Positions 52,472 through 60,170 of a stretch of 64,000 nucleotides of DNA are shown here, piece after piece (position 1 is the first letter of the stretch; every line of letters begins with the position of its first letter). The notes beneath the pieces were generated by a model, which was given only the letters and a program-made list of their open reading frames with translations, was not told the DNA's origin and searched no databases. The position numbers and the translations under genes are program-made. Source of the stretch: Anaerolineae bacterium (GTDB taxonomy: Bacteria; Chloroflexota; Anaerolineae; Aggregatilineales; Phototrophicaceae); the NCBI GenBank assembly GCA_022843745.1, contig JALHNB010000006.1, positions 137,714-201,713 of the forward strand, in the 5' to 3' direction.

Positions 52472-52500
52472 ATCATAGCATTGCGCCCCACCCATGTCAA
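52472..52500 (-). promoter_or_regulatory. Sigma70 promoter of the str-S10-spc-alpha superoperon
   Basis: TTGACA (perfect -35) and TATGAT (-10, one mismatch) are separated by exactly 17 nt on the minus strand. Transcription would start near 52465, leaving a leader of about 180 nt before rpsL. The leader holds no clear gene; a GCGTTT/AAACGC long-range pairing is possible. Confidence 0.88.
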
Positions 52501-52543
52501 GGGAGAGGCGCTCAGGCTTTCAACGGTTTTCTAACTTGTGGTG

Positions 52544-53332
52544 CTATTTCACGGAGATTGTAAACTCGCCGTATCCCGACCAATCCTGTTCCAGCGCGTC
52601 ATAGTAGGACGAATCGGTAGCGAGGATCAGATACTTGCCATCTTCGGGAAGTTGGATGCTGTCAAGCGTGGTATTGCCGCTGTCTGCCGTCAAGCGTGAG
52701 CCATCCGGCGCGAAAAGCTGAATGAGTGGCTCAAAGGTGTCGCTGGAAAGGCCAATATTGACCACATCCCCGGCAGCCGCATCAAAGGTGAAATAGTAGA
52801 CGGGTTCGCTGCTGGTGGTTTCGGCAATACCTGCGTCGCCGATATTCAACTTACCCGCGAAAAAGTTCAACTCGTTTTCTTTGTAGCCACGCATATCAGT
52901 CGGGGGTGTAATCCCGCTGATTTCCAGTTGATAATGCTGCGTATCATTTAACTGTGAAGCGCTGTCAATATAGGCGAGGCTGGTTGCGATAATCGAGTAG
53001 CTGCCGTCATCGGGCAGCGAAACGCCGCTAATCACCGCCGAACCGGAACTGCCGCTGTTATCATCCGCAGCGATCAATTCACCGCGCGGCCCCAACAGCA
53101 GGAGGTAGGGGTCAAGTGTGGTTTCTTGGGTCATGGTAATGGAAACGACATCCCCCGCGCTGGCGTTGAATCCATAAAGATGCGCCGTCGTCGTATCTTC
53201 CAGCGAATCAACAATCACATCACCATCAACAAGGATAGGAATGCGAAATTTGAGTTCAGGCTGGGCGTTGACAACGCTAAAACCAATGGTGAATATGAGA
53301 ATGAAGAGGATAGAGAAGCGTAATCGACGCAT
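52544..53332 (-). CDS. Exported protein with two PPC-type beta-sandwich domains
   Basis: A 262-residue protein with a signal peptide (RRLRFSILFILIFTIGFSVV, cleavage near VNAQ). Two pre-peptidase C-terminal-like repeats follow, at about 33-145 and 155-262. Each carries the pattern hydrophobic-F-x-A-x-AGDVV, LDPYLLLLGPRGELIAADDN or FEPLIQLFAPDGSRL, and LPDDGSYSIIATS or LPEDGKYLILATD. PPC modules usually accompany secreted proteases. Here they stand alone, so a binding or adhesion role is likelier. It is transcribed in the same direction as, and just upstream of, the ribosomal promoter. Confidence 0.83.
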   Translation of the reverse strand: MRRLRFSILFILIFTIGFSVVNAQPELKFRIPILVDGDVIVDSLEDTTTAHLYGFNASAGDVVSITMTQETTLDPYLLLLGPRGELIAADDNSGSSGSAVISGVSLPDDGSYSIIATSLAYIDSASQLNDTQHYQLEISGITPPTDMRGYKENELNFFAGKLNIGDAGIAETTSSEPVYYFTFDAAAGDVVNIGLSSDTFEPLIQLFAPDGSRLTADSGNTTLDSIQLPEDGKYLILATDSSYYDALEQDWSGYGEFTISVK

Positions 53333-53407
53333 TTTTACTCCTTTGCGACGATTTAAATTATACGCTTGTTATGGCTGATCTGCCCCCCAATTTAGGGTGG
53401 ATCGACT

Positions 53408-54289
53408 TTAAGCCGTTTGCGGCATCAAAACTGAGAAGGCGCGCACCAGTTCGTCTACGCCCACAGGCTTGCCCAGGAACATATCTGCCCCGGCCTTGAG
53501 CGCCTGATTCATCTGGAAGCCGCCTGTCGCCCCTGAGACGACGACAACGGGGACGTGCTGCCCCGGCAGTTCTTGTTTGCGAACATAATGCGCGAGATCA
53601 AGCCCGTTCATATCCGGCAGCATCAGGTCAAGCACGATAGCATCCGGCAATTTCTGGCTAATGAAACCCAGCGCGGCAACGGCATTGTGCATCACAGTCA
53701 CGCGAAATCCGGCGTGTTCGAGGATCATTCCAAAAACGGACGCAACATCGGGATCATCTTCGACAATTAATACATGCTGCCCGTTGCCTAATTTCGGGAT
53801 AACGGTATGGGGTGTTTTCGATTGAGAGTCCTTGACCAACGGAACAACCGCAAAAAGCACCTGCAAATGCAATTGGCCGACGGTCAATTCGTCACCGTGA
53901 CGCAAGCGATATTCCTGATGCGGGATCAGCACATTATTGTTCAGCCGTGTGCCGTTCGCGCTGCCATTATCCTTTACAGAGATACGCTCTCCCTTCGCCA
54001 CGATGATCGCGTGACGGCGTGAAACACCCTGGACATGCGCACCATAGGGCGAAAGATTTACATCCGGCTCAAAATTTTTCTCCGGGTCGCTGCGGCCAAT
54101 GGTCATAAACTCACTGACACGCACTTGAATGGTCGATGGCGTACCAACCACCCGGAATTCGATCACCCAAGGCAGCACCTCATCGAGAGGGCCTGTCGCG
54201 CGTGTGGGTGTGGTCGTGATGGGTTGTTGAACAGAACCTAAGTGGCGGGTTTTCTCTTTATCAATTGCGCTGAGGTCATTCATCGCCAT
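53408..54289 (-). CDS. FHA domain-receiver domain fusion protein
   Basis: A 293-residue cytoplasmic signalling protein. The N-terminal half is an FHA domain (about 45-140) with FMTIGRSDP, GVSRRHAIIVAKGERISVKD and NGSANGTRLNN, which binds phosphothreonine peptides. The C-terminal half (about 170-290) is a response-regulator receiver with VLIVEDDPDVAS (acidic pocket), phosphorylation site Asp in IVLDLMLPDMNG, VVVSGATG and MFLGKPVGVDEL (conserved Lys). There is no output domain. I choose ATG 54289, 9 nt after AAGGA. No kinase gene is adjacent. Confidence 0.9.
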   Translation of the reverse strand: MAMNDLSAIDKEKTRHLGSVQQPITTTPTRATGPLDEVLPWVIEFRVVGTPSTIQVRVSEFMTIGRSDPEKNFEPDVNLSPYGAHVQGVSRRHAIIVAKGERISVKDNGSANGTRLNNNVLIPHQEYRLRHGDELTVGQLHLQVLFAVVPLVKDSQSKTPHTVIPKLGNGQHVLIVEDDPDVASVFGMILEHAGFRVTVMHNAVAALGFISQKLPDAIVLDLMLPDMNGLDLAHYVRKQELPGQHVPVVVVSGATGGFQMNQALKAGADMFLGKPVGVDELVRAFSVLMPQTA

Positions 54290-54439
54290 CGCAAGCATTC
54301 CTTAATTCATTTCACAATATAACCATACAGCACGTAATTGAATAAGCCCTATAGGTATCCGGTACTATCTCGAATGAGGATTATATGAAAATTGAGGCGC
54401 TAAATTAGAGCATACGAAGGGCGTGTGAGGATATTAATC

Positions 54440-54489
54440 GTAAGGCTTAGTTGTAGGGGCGCACGGCGGTGCGCCCACATAAGCCTTAC
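54440..54489. repeat. Palindromic repeat copy D inside a 50-nt hairpin
   Basis: Perfect 10-nt arms GTAAGGCTTA (54440-54449) and TAAGCCTTAC (54480-54489) flank a GTAGGGGCGCAC...GTGCGCCCAC copy of the intergenic repeat. It begins 10 nt after the acyl-CoA dehydrogenase stop and may terminate transcription from that side. The rest of the 210-nt gap shows no gene. Confidence 0.8.
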
Positions 54490-54499
54490 CTGTTAATGT

Positions 54500-55666
54500 C
54501 TAGCGGAATAATTCGCGCACAATGATGTTTCGCTGAATCTCGCTTGTGCCTTCGTAAATCTGGAAGACTTTCACATCGCGCATGAGTTTTTCGACGGGGT
54601 ATTCCTTCATATAGCCGTAGCCGCCAAAAACCTGAACAGCATCAATCGTGACTTTCATCGCCATGTCTGCCGCAAACGCCTTGGCATAGGCCGCCGCGCG
54701 TGGGTTGCTCACACCCTGATCGACGATCCATGCGGCCTGCCACACCAGTAACCGTGCCGCTTCAATATTAATTGCCATATCCGCGATTTTGTGGCTGACT
54801 GCCTGGTGCTGCCAGATCGGAACACCCATCGTCTGCCGTTCTTTGGCATATTTGACCGATTCTTCGAGTGCCCGCCGTGCCACGCCGACTGCCCCGGCAG
54901 CCACCCCTGGACGGCTGTGATCAAATACTTTCATTGCCAGCATAAAGCCCTGGCCTTCCTCACCAATACGATTTGCAGCAGGCACTTCGACATTTTCGAA
55001 CGTGATTTCGGCAGTATCGGCGGCACGCTGGCCGAGCTTATCAAAATGCTTGCTCACGGTGATTCCTGGCGTATCGCGCTCGACGATAAAGCACGAGATT
55101 CCACGATGCCGCGCACCAGGAGTCGTCACGGCGAAAACGGTATAGAAATTGGCATAATTCACGTTGCTGATGAAAATTTTCGAGCCGTTGAGAATGTACG
55201 AGTCGCCTTTGCGCTCGGCGCGAGTCTGCATTCCAGCCACGTCCGACCCGGCAGCGGGTTCAGTGACGCAGTAGGCCGCCATGTGGCCTTTCTCAACCAT
55301 GCGCTCACCCAGCCAATATTCTTTCTGCTGATCCGTACCGCTGATGAGAATCGGCAGCGACGACAAATTATTCACGCTCATGGCTGTGCTGATGCCGGAG
55401 CAACCGTAAGCCAGCTCCTCACCAACGATGCACTCTTCAAACACGTTCGCGCCGGGGCCGCCATATTCCAGCGGGATATTCAGGTTCACCAGACCGACTT
55501 CGCGCCCCTTTTTAATAATATCAATCGGAAACTCAGCGGTACGATCAAAATGTTCGGCAACCGGGATAATCTCCGTCGAGGCAAAATCACGCGCCATCTT
55601 CTGGAGCATTTTTTGCTCATCGCTCAATTCAAAATTCACGCCCGAAACGGCAACATTATTAACCAT
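54500..55666 (-). CDS. Acyl-CoA dehydrogenase
   Basis: FAD enzyme that oxidises acyl-CoA to enoyl-CoA, first step of beta-oxidation or branched-chain degradation. The 388-residue protein has the FAD/substrate blocks YCVTEPAAGSDVAGMQTRAE and ISNVNYANFYTVFAVTTPGA. The QVFGGYGYMKEYPVEKLMRD loop and the C-terminal IYEGTSEIQRNIIVRELFR follow; the glutamate of YEG (Glu372) is the expected base in short-chain enzymes. GGAG lies 8 nt before the ATG. It is preceded by palindromic operator-like sites. Chain length is not predictable; short or branched chains are likely. Confidence 0.94.
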   Translation of the reverse strand: MVNNVAVSGVNFELSDEQKMLQKMARDFASTEIIPVAEHFDRTAEFPIDIIKKGREVGLVNLNIPLEYGGPGANVFEECIVGEELAYGCSGISTAMSVNNLSSLPILISGTDQQKEYWLGERMVEKGHMAAYCVTEPAAGSDVAGMQTRAERKGDSYILNGSKIFISNVNYANFYTVFAVTTPGARHRGISCFIVERDTPGITVSKHFDKLGQRAADTAEITFENVEVPAANRIGEEGQGFMLAMKVFDHSRPGVAAGAVGVARRALEESVKYAKERQTMGVPIWQHQAVSHKIADMAINIEAARLLVWQAAWIVDQGVSNPRAAAYAKAFAADMAMKVTIDAVQVFGGYGYMKEYPVEKLMRDVKVFQIYEGTSEIQRNIIVRELFR

Positions 55667-55682
55667 TTTTTAGACTCCAAAA

Positions 55683-55729
55683 AATTAATCAAATCTACGT
55701 TCGATTAATTATAGCATATCTTTATGCTA
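55683..55729 (-). promoter_or_regulatory. Operator-like palindromes with -10 box for the acyl-CoA dehydrogenase gene
   Basis: A perfect TATAAT on the minus strand (55708-55713) is overlapped on one side by TAGCATA-TCTT-TATGCTA (55712-55729). On the other side are AATTAATC/GATTAATT arms (55683-55690 and 55703-55710). No good -35 is present. Such symmetry around a -10 suits a dimeric repressor. Confidence 0.5.
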
Positions 55730-55762
55730 CAGACGGATGCGGCGGGGATTGGATCGTCGCCT

Positions 55763-56377
55763 TTAAGTGGATGCAGCGGGAGGTTGCGCGGTCAGGCGTT
55801 CCTGAATAGCGGTCACTAATTTTTTTATGTCGGAGCGAAAATCAGGGTCGGGGTCGATAAAGACAGCGTTGCGCGTGGCTAAATTACGCAGTCCGAATGG
55901 TAAATCTTCCTCTTTAGGCATTGTTGCGCCATTGACCACGACGGGAATGACAGCAACCTGATCTTCACCACGATCTAAAGCCGCCTTGATCTCAAAACGC
56001 ACATAATCGTCCTCATCACCCAACCGCGCCTTGTTGATTTCGCTCAACCAGCTTGGCCCGATCATCACCAGCATTACATCACAGGCTGTAACACGCGACT
56101 CGATCACCGTGCGAAAATCGACTCCAGCGGGAATGTCCTCCATGTCGCGAAAGACACTGGCTTTACCAAATATAGGCAGCAGGTAATCGTAAATGCGCCC
56201 GCAGACATCGCGGGTATCGTCACGGCGGTAATTGATAAAAATGAGCTTATCAGGATCATGAACGGGAATTTCGCGGATTTCAAACTCACGATATTCCACG
56301 CCAAGCTGCTCGACTGCCAGAGCGATAAGCTGGAATGCTTTGGCTTCGGGAAGTGTAAATCGAATTTCAATCGTCAT
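55763..56377 (-). CDS. TIR domain protein with intact catalytic glutamate
   Basis: A 204-residue protein. Residues 45-200 form a TIR domain: LIFINYRRDDTRDVCGRIYD (box 1), SVFRDMEDIPAGVDFRTVIE (box 2 region), CDVMLVMIGPSWLSEI, and YVRFEIKAALDRGE. The Glu129 in FEIKAAL corresponds to the NADase catalytic glutamate of enzymatic TIRs. Residues 1-44 are an extra segment, predicted beta-alpha-beta. The protein may degrade NAD or make a cyclic signal. The start overlaps the stop of the second TIR gene by 11 bases, so the two are coupled. It has no recognisable effector or sensor besides its partner. Confidence 0.88.
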   Translation of the reverse strand: MTIEIRFTLPEAKAFQLIALAVEQLGVEYREFEIREIPVHDPDKLIFINYRRDDTRDVCGRIYDYLLPIFGKASVFRDMEDIPAGVDFRTVIESRVTACDVMLVMIGPSWLSEINKARLGDEDDYVRFEIKAALDRGEDQVAVIPVVVNGATMPKEEDLPFGLRNLATRNAVFIDPDPDFRSDIKKLVTAIQERLTAQPPAAST

Positions 56378-56921
56378 CGTCAGAGGCCGTTACCTTGATT
56401 TTGCGGATTCCCGATTCCAGTAAATTTTTAACCTGATCTAACACGTCCTGAACATTCAGCCGTTTGAGATCGACTTTCACATGCGCCGTATCATCATCTT
56501 CCAGATCATCCAACACCTCGGCTGTAACGAGTCCGCCGCCGGAGGCAATCGCATTAATCAACGACTGGATTCCGGCCTCAAAGTCCTGGGTGAGGTCAAT
56601 ATAATGAAGGGGTCGCAGGTCTTCGGGGATTTCATAATGGGGCAATTGATCCACGAGCGCGATATAGAACGGCTTTTTCTGTTCCAAAGCCGCGCGATAT
56701 TGACGGGCAATATAAGGAGAATTGACGGACGAGAGCGAGAGCAGCAGCAGCACATTGGAGGTATTTTCCAGTGAACGCTGAATCGCCTTCTGCCAATGCT
56801 CATCGGTTTTTACATCAAACTCGTTTTGCCAGACCGAAAAACCGGAGTCCTTGAGCCGTTTTCGAATGCGCCCAGCCATTTCTTCGTCTCGGTGCGCATA
56901 ACTGATTAATACGTCACCCAT
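56367..56921 (-). CDS. TIR domain protein, catalytic glutamate replaced by glutamine
   Basis: A 184-residue protein. Residues 1-128 form a TIR domain: DVLISYAHRDEEMAGRIRKR (box 1), FSVWQNEFDVKTDEHWQKAI and SNVLLLLSLSSVNSPYIARQ. Aligning YIARQYRAAL with YVRFEIKAAL of the neighbouring TIR puts Gln74 at the catalytic glutamate, so it may be non-enzymatic. Residues 145-178 (VKVDLKRLNVQDVLDQVKNL to RKIKV) look like a beta-alpha-beta unit, ending in an acidic DDDD tail. It is the first gene of the pair. A regulatory or scaffold role for the active TIR partner is an inference. Confidence 0.86.
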   Translation of the reverse strand: MGDVLISYAHRDEEMAGRIRKRLKDSGFSVWQNEFDVKTDEHWQKAIQRSLENTSNVLLLLSLSSVNSPYIARQYRAALEQKKPFYIALVDQLPHYEIPEDLRPLHYIDLTQDFEAGIQSLINAIASGGGLVTAEVLDDLEDDDTAHVKVDLKRLNVQDVLDQVKNLLESGIRKIKVTASDDDD

Positions 56922-56952
56922 GATCTTGCCTTTTGCTCATCGTTCTGCCTTC

Positions 56953-56958
56953 ATTATA
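56953..56958 (-). promoter_or_regulatory. Candidate -10 element for the TIR gene pair
   Basis: A perfect TATAAT on the minus strand lies 31 nt before the first TIR ATG, giving a short leader. The -35 position (TGGCCT) is poor. The 132-nt gap also holds an imperfect GGGAACAAGG/CCTCGTCCC hairpin that may end the VIT-VWA transcript. Confidence 0.4.
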
Positions 56959-57053
56959 GTTCAGGGAAGGTTAGAAGGCCATTTAAAACGAAGCGGGAAC
57001 AAGGTATTGGCCTCGTCCCCACTAGAAGTTTATCGCTTTATATTGTGGTGAAT

Positions 57054-59318
57054 TTACGCCGCGCTCGTAATCTCATAGGCCACACCTTCGACCACGACGA
57101 TCACGCGCTCGCCGACAGCGAAGTAATCGCTGAGTTCCGGTTTGTCTTCGAGCAATTGGAAATAGGCATCGCTCAAAAACTCGATCTTCTGCGTTTCCAT
57201 CGTGTCCGGCGTGAACGAAGTATCCGTCCACACATCACCTTGCAGGATGAATGTCTTGTCATTCACCGTCTGAATGGGATTGGTGTTGGAGCGTCCATCC
57301 AATCGCCCTTCCTCGCTTTCGTCATCAGTCATCGCTTCACCGCCAGAGCCAGCAGTCATTGTCGGAGGAGTCATAGTAGGCTGAGGCATCGGTGCTTGTG
57401 CCGCTTGCAGATTAATCGTTGCATCGGCTGCTGCAACTGCACTAGAACCAGTCGAGTTCGATGCCAAACCCTGCGCTTCCTGCGCAAATTCACTTACGGC
57501 GCGGTCACGTCCGGCCTGCGAAAGAATATCATCTTCCTCGATCAGGAAACTGGTATACGGGGTGATAATGCCGTAGCGCACGCTCAGATTCACCACGCTG
57601 TCGATCAATTCCTGATTTTCGCCTTGCAGACGGATGCTGTTGAGCAGATCGCCGATGCGCCGGGTCGCCCACAGCCGCGAGATGAATGGTTCGCCGCCTG
57701 CCTGCGCCTGGAAATCGAGATTGGAATAGATGAAAGACTGTTCATCACCATTCACCGAACCGCGCAGGGTAATGGCTGTGTTTTCATTCGATTGGCGATA
57801 GCGCCCGACCAGCGTCAACTGCTCACCCGCGAACAAATCAGGAAGCTGTGATGGGTACATCCAGTCGATCTGCATCCCGCCGAAATCAAGCGCGATGTCG
57901 GTCATCACGGGTGCGCTGATCTTGCTGTACAGGCTGGCGACTTTTTCGTCAATGCGTTCGCCGGGGCGAACGTAGCTGCCCGTGCCGCGAAAATCCTGCA
58001 CGACGGCATCCAGCAGGAAGGTATCGACATCATCGCCCACGCCAAATGTGAAAATTCGGACGTTGGGTTTTGCTGCGGCTTCCAAATTCTTGAGAATATT
58101 CTGCGTCTCAACTTCGCCTTCTGTCGCCAAACCATCGGTCATAAACAGAACAGTTGTCGGACGATCCGATTCGACCATATCGAGTGCTGTCGTCAACGCG
58201 CCGTTGATGTCTGTGCCACCAACCGCTTCCTGTCCGCGAATCCAGTTGATCGCGCTTTCGGCCTGTCCGGGTGCTTCCATCTCATTGCTGAACACGCGCC
58301 AGCCTGTGCTGAACAAAATCACGTTAAAACGATCTTCAGCATTCAGCGCCCGCAGCACAGTTGTTGCGGCTTCACGCGCCTGCTCCCATTTATCGCCGGA
58401 CATGCTGCCGGATTGATCGAGGACGACAATCACGTCTTTGGCGATAATCTGATCGTCGGGTATGGTGACGGGCGGTTGTACCAGCAGCATGAAAAAGCCA
58501 TCATCCGTCGCGCTTTCGCGGTAGGTAAGCAGATTCACGTTGATCGTATCGCTGGAAATGCCGTAAAAAAGGCTGAAGTCGCCGTCGACTACGAAATTAT
58601 TTGACTCGAAGCCGGTGCGGAAGCCGCGATCATCGTCGGTGCGGGTGATGGCGACATTGTGGCTGGGCGAATAAATACTGCTGATCGGGTCATTGCCACT
58701 CACGTTGACGGCGATGCTCATCTCTTCAATCATCCGCTGACCGATTCCGGCGTTATTGATCGGATAAACGTAATTGATTAATCCGTTATCGACTTCCAGA
58801 ATTTGCGAATATTGAATTTCGATGCGGCGTGAGTCGCCGGGTGGGATTGGGAAAACATTGGCTTGCACCGCGTTCATACCGACGTATTCCAGCAGCGCCG
58901 GGTCGCGATACTGGCGCACGATTTCATTATAGATACCGCGTGCTTCATCTTTATCGAGGATTTTCGCTTCAATCGGCTGACCATCAATCCACATGGTTAG
59001 TTGGTCAACTGCTGCGCCCTGTGGCAGCGGGAAAATAAATGTGCCTTCCGCCAATGCCTCACCCTGATTAGTGAACTGCATATCGACGTGTGTGGCGGCA
59101 ATCTGATTTTCAATCGTCACATCGACGCGATGATAATCAACTTTCAGCCAGCTTGGATCAGTGAAAACACCGGGCTGCCGGGGCGGGCAATCAATGAGTG
59201 GGCATGGCGCAGCCGTACATGGCGGCGGGGGTGGGCATTCGATAATCACCTGCGCACTGGCAGCGGTGACACCTATCAGTAGAAAAACAAACGCTATCAG
59301 GTACTTGATGTGCTTCAT
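57054..59318 (-). CDS. Exported VIT and von Willebrand A domain protein
   Basis: A 754-residue secreted or anchored protein with a signal peptide (residues 1-22, ending near AASA). After a short Cys/Pro-rich linker (CPPPPPCTAAPCPLIDCPPR) comes a VIT domain (about 55-180: VDVTIENQIAATHVDMQFTN, DEARGIYNEIVRQYRDPALL). A VWA domain (about 293-460) has a complete MIDAS start DQSGSMS (301-307). The arrangement is that of inter-alpha-trypsin-inhibitor heavy chains; bacterial members are poorly known, and adhesion is a guess. I choose ATG 59318 (GGAGG 5 nt upstream). Its leader has a hairpin that takes in part of that ribosome-binding site. Confidence 0.9.
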   Translation of the reverse strand: MKHIKYLIAFVFLLIGVTAASAQVIIECPPPPPCTAAPCPLIDCPPRQPGVFTDPSWLKVDYHRVDVTIENQIAATHVDMQFTNQGEALAEGTFIFPLPQGAAVDQLTMWIDGQPIEAKILDKDEARGIYNEIVRQYRDPALLEYVGMNAVQANVFPIPPGDSRRIEIQYSQILEVDNGLINYVYPINNAGIGQRMIEEMSIAVNVSGNDPISSIYSPSHNVAITRTDDDRGFRTGFESNNFVVDGDFSLFYGISSDTINVNLLTYRESATDDGFFMLLVQPPVTIPDDQIIAKDVIVVLDQSGSMSGDKWEQAREAATTVLRALNAEDRFNVILFSTGWRVFSNEMEAPGQAESAINWIRGQEAVGGTDINGALTTALDMVESDRPTTVLFMTDGLATEGEVETQNILKNLEAAAKPNVRIFTFGVGDDVDTFLLDAVVQDFRGTGSYVRPGERIDEKVASLYSKISAPVMTDIALDFGGMQIDWMYPSQLPDLFAGEQLTLVGRYRQSNENTAITLRGSVNGDEQSFIYSNLDFQAQAGGEPFISRLWATRRIGDLLNSIRLQGENQELIDSVVNLSVRYGIITPYTSFLIEEDDILSQAGRDRAVSEFAQEAQGLASNSTGSSAVAAADATINLQAAQAPMPQPTMTPPTMTAGSGGEAMTDDESEEGRLDGRSNTNPIQTVNDKTFILQGDVWTDTSFTPDTMETQKIEFLSDAYFQLLEDKPELSDYFAVGERVIVVVEGVAYEITSAA

Positions 59319-59326
59319 TTTAGCCT

Positions 59327-59359
59327 CCAACATCCTATCTTATGGTCATAGGACGTTGG
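59327..59359 (-). promoter_or_regulatory. 5'-leader hairpin overlapping the ribosome-binding site of the VIT-VWA gene
   Basis: CCAACATCCTAT (59327-59338) and ATAGGACGTTGG (59348-59359) pair over 12 positions with one mismatch around a 9-nt loop. On the minus strand the stem ends in TTGG, whose two G bases are also the first bases of the GGAGG at 59328-59324. Folding would partly mask the ribosome-binding site. Confidence 0.6.
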
Positions 59360-59396
59360 CAGCTGTGTTTTAGTTCCAATATGCAATTTGAGTTTG

Positions 59397-59426
59397 GCTG
59401 AAAGCGGATCGCTGATTGCTGAAAGC
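59397..59426. repeat. GCTGAAAGC/GCTGATTGC iterated motif
   Basis: GCTGAAAGC, then GCTGATTGC and GCTGAAAGC in 30 nt, directly after the stop of the second map gene. It resembles the GCTGACC run in the rplB-rpsS gap and may belong to the same dispersed family. Confidence 0.5.
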
Positions 59427-60170
59427 TTAAATAGCCGTCACCAGAATCGGGCGGTCATTGGTGATAATCACCGTATGTTCATACTGCGCCACCAGGCCAT
59501 GATCGGTTGTGCGCAGCGTCCAGCCATCGGGATCCGTTTTGATACGCCCTTTTCCCGTCGAGAGAAACGGTTCGAGCGTAATCACCAGTCCTTCGGTCAA
59601 TTTTTGGTTGGCGCGGCGCTCGAAATAATTGGGGATACTCGGCTTTTCGTGGATGTGTCGCCCAACGCCGTGACCGGGGAGATCGCGGATGGTGCTGTAA
59701 TGACCGGATCGCGCGACATTCTCGATGGCTCTGCCGACGGCATGGATCGGTTGACCTGCCCGTGCGGTGTCAATCGCAACTTCCAATGCTTTCTTGGCGA
59801 AATCACAGAGGCGCTGCTTCTCCGGCGATATCGGGGGTACAACCATCGACGCGCCGTTATCGGCCCAATAGCCGTTCAGTTCTGCCGATACATCGACATT
59901 GACCAGATCACCCGGCTGAATCACGCGCTCACCGGGGATACCGTGTGCAGCTTCATCATTGACGCTAATACAGGTATAGCCTGGAAAGTTATAAGCCAGG
60001 ATAGGTGCGGAGCGTGCGCCGTGACTCTTCAAGAATGCTTCGCCAATCGCGTCCAGTTCGGCGGTAGACATACCAGGACGCACCTGGTCCAGCATATGGC
60101 GCAGCGTGAGACCCACGATCCGGCCAATTTTCATGAGAGCGATAATGTCTTCCTGCGATTCAATCGACAT
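59427..60170 (-). CDS. map: Methionine aminopeptidase, type I (second copy)
   Basis: A 247-residue paralog of the spc-operon enzyme. Metal ligands are recognisable: Asp93 (VNVDVSAE), Asp104 (YWADNGA), His in LPGHGVGRHIHE, Glu in TLEPFLS and Glu in YEHTVIIT, plus His76 (NDEAAHGIP). Differences from the other copy include GYWADNG for GFVGDSA and absence of the Trp-rich insertion. It stands alone, just upstream of the VIT-VWA gene on the same strand. It may act under different metal supply or growth conditions, which is an inference. Confidence 0.93.
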   Translation of the reverse strand: MSIESQEDIIALMKIGRIVGLTLRHMLDQVRPGMSTAELDAIGEAFLKSHGARSAPILAYNFPGYTCISVNDEAAHGIPGERVIQPGDLVNVDVSAELNGYWADNGASMVVPPISPEKQRLCDFAKKALEVAIDTARAGQPIHAVGRAIENVARSGHYSTIRDLPGHGVGRHIHEKPSIPNYFERRANQKLTEGLVITLEPFLSTGKGRIKTDPDGWTLRTTDHGLVAQYEHTVIITNDRPILVTAI

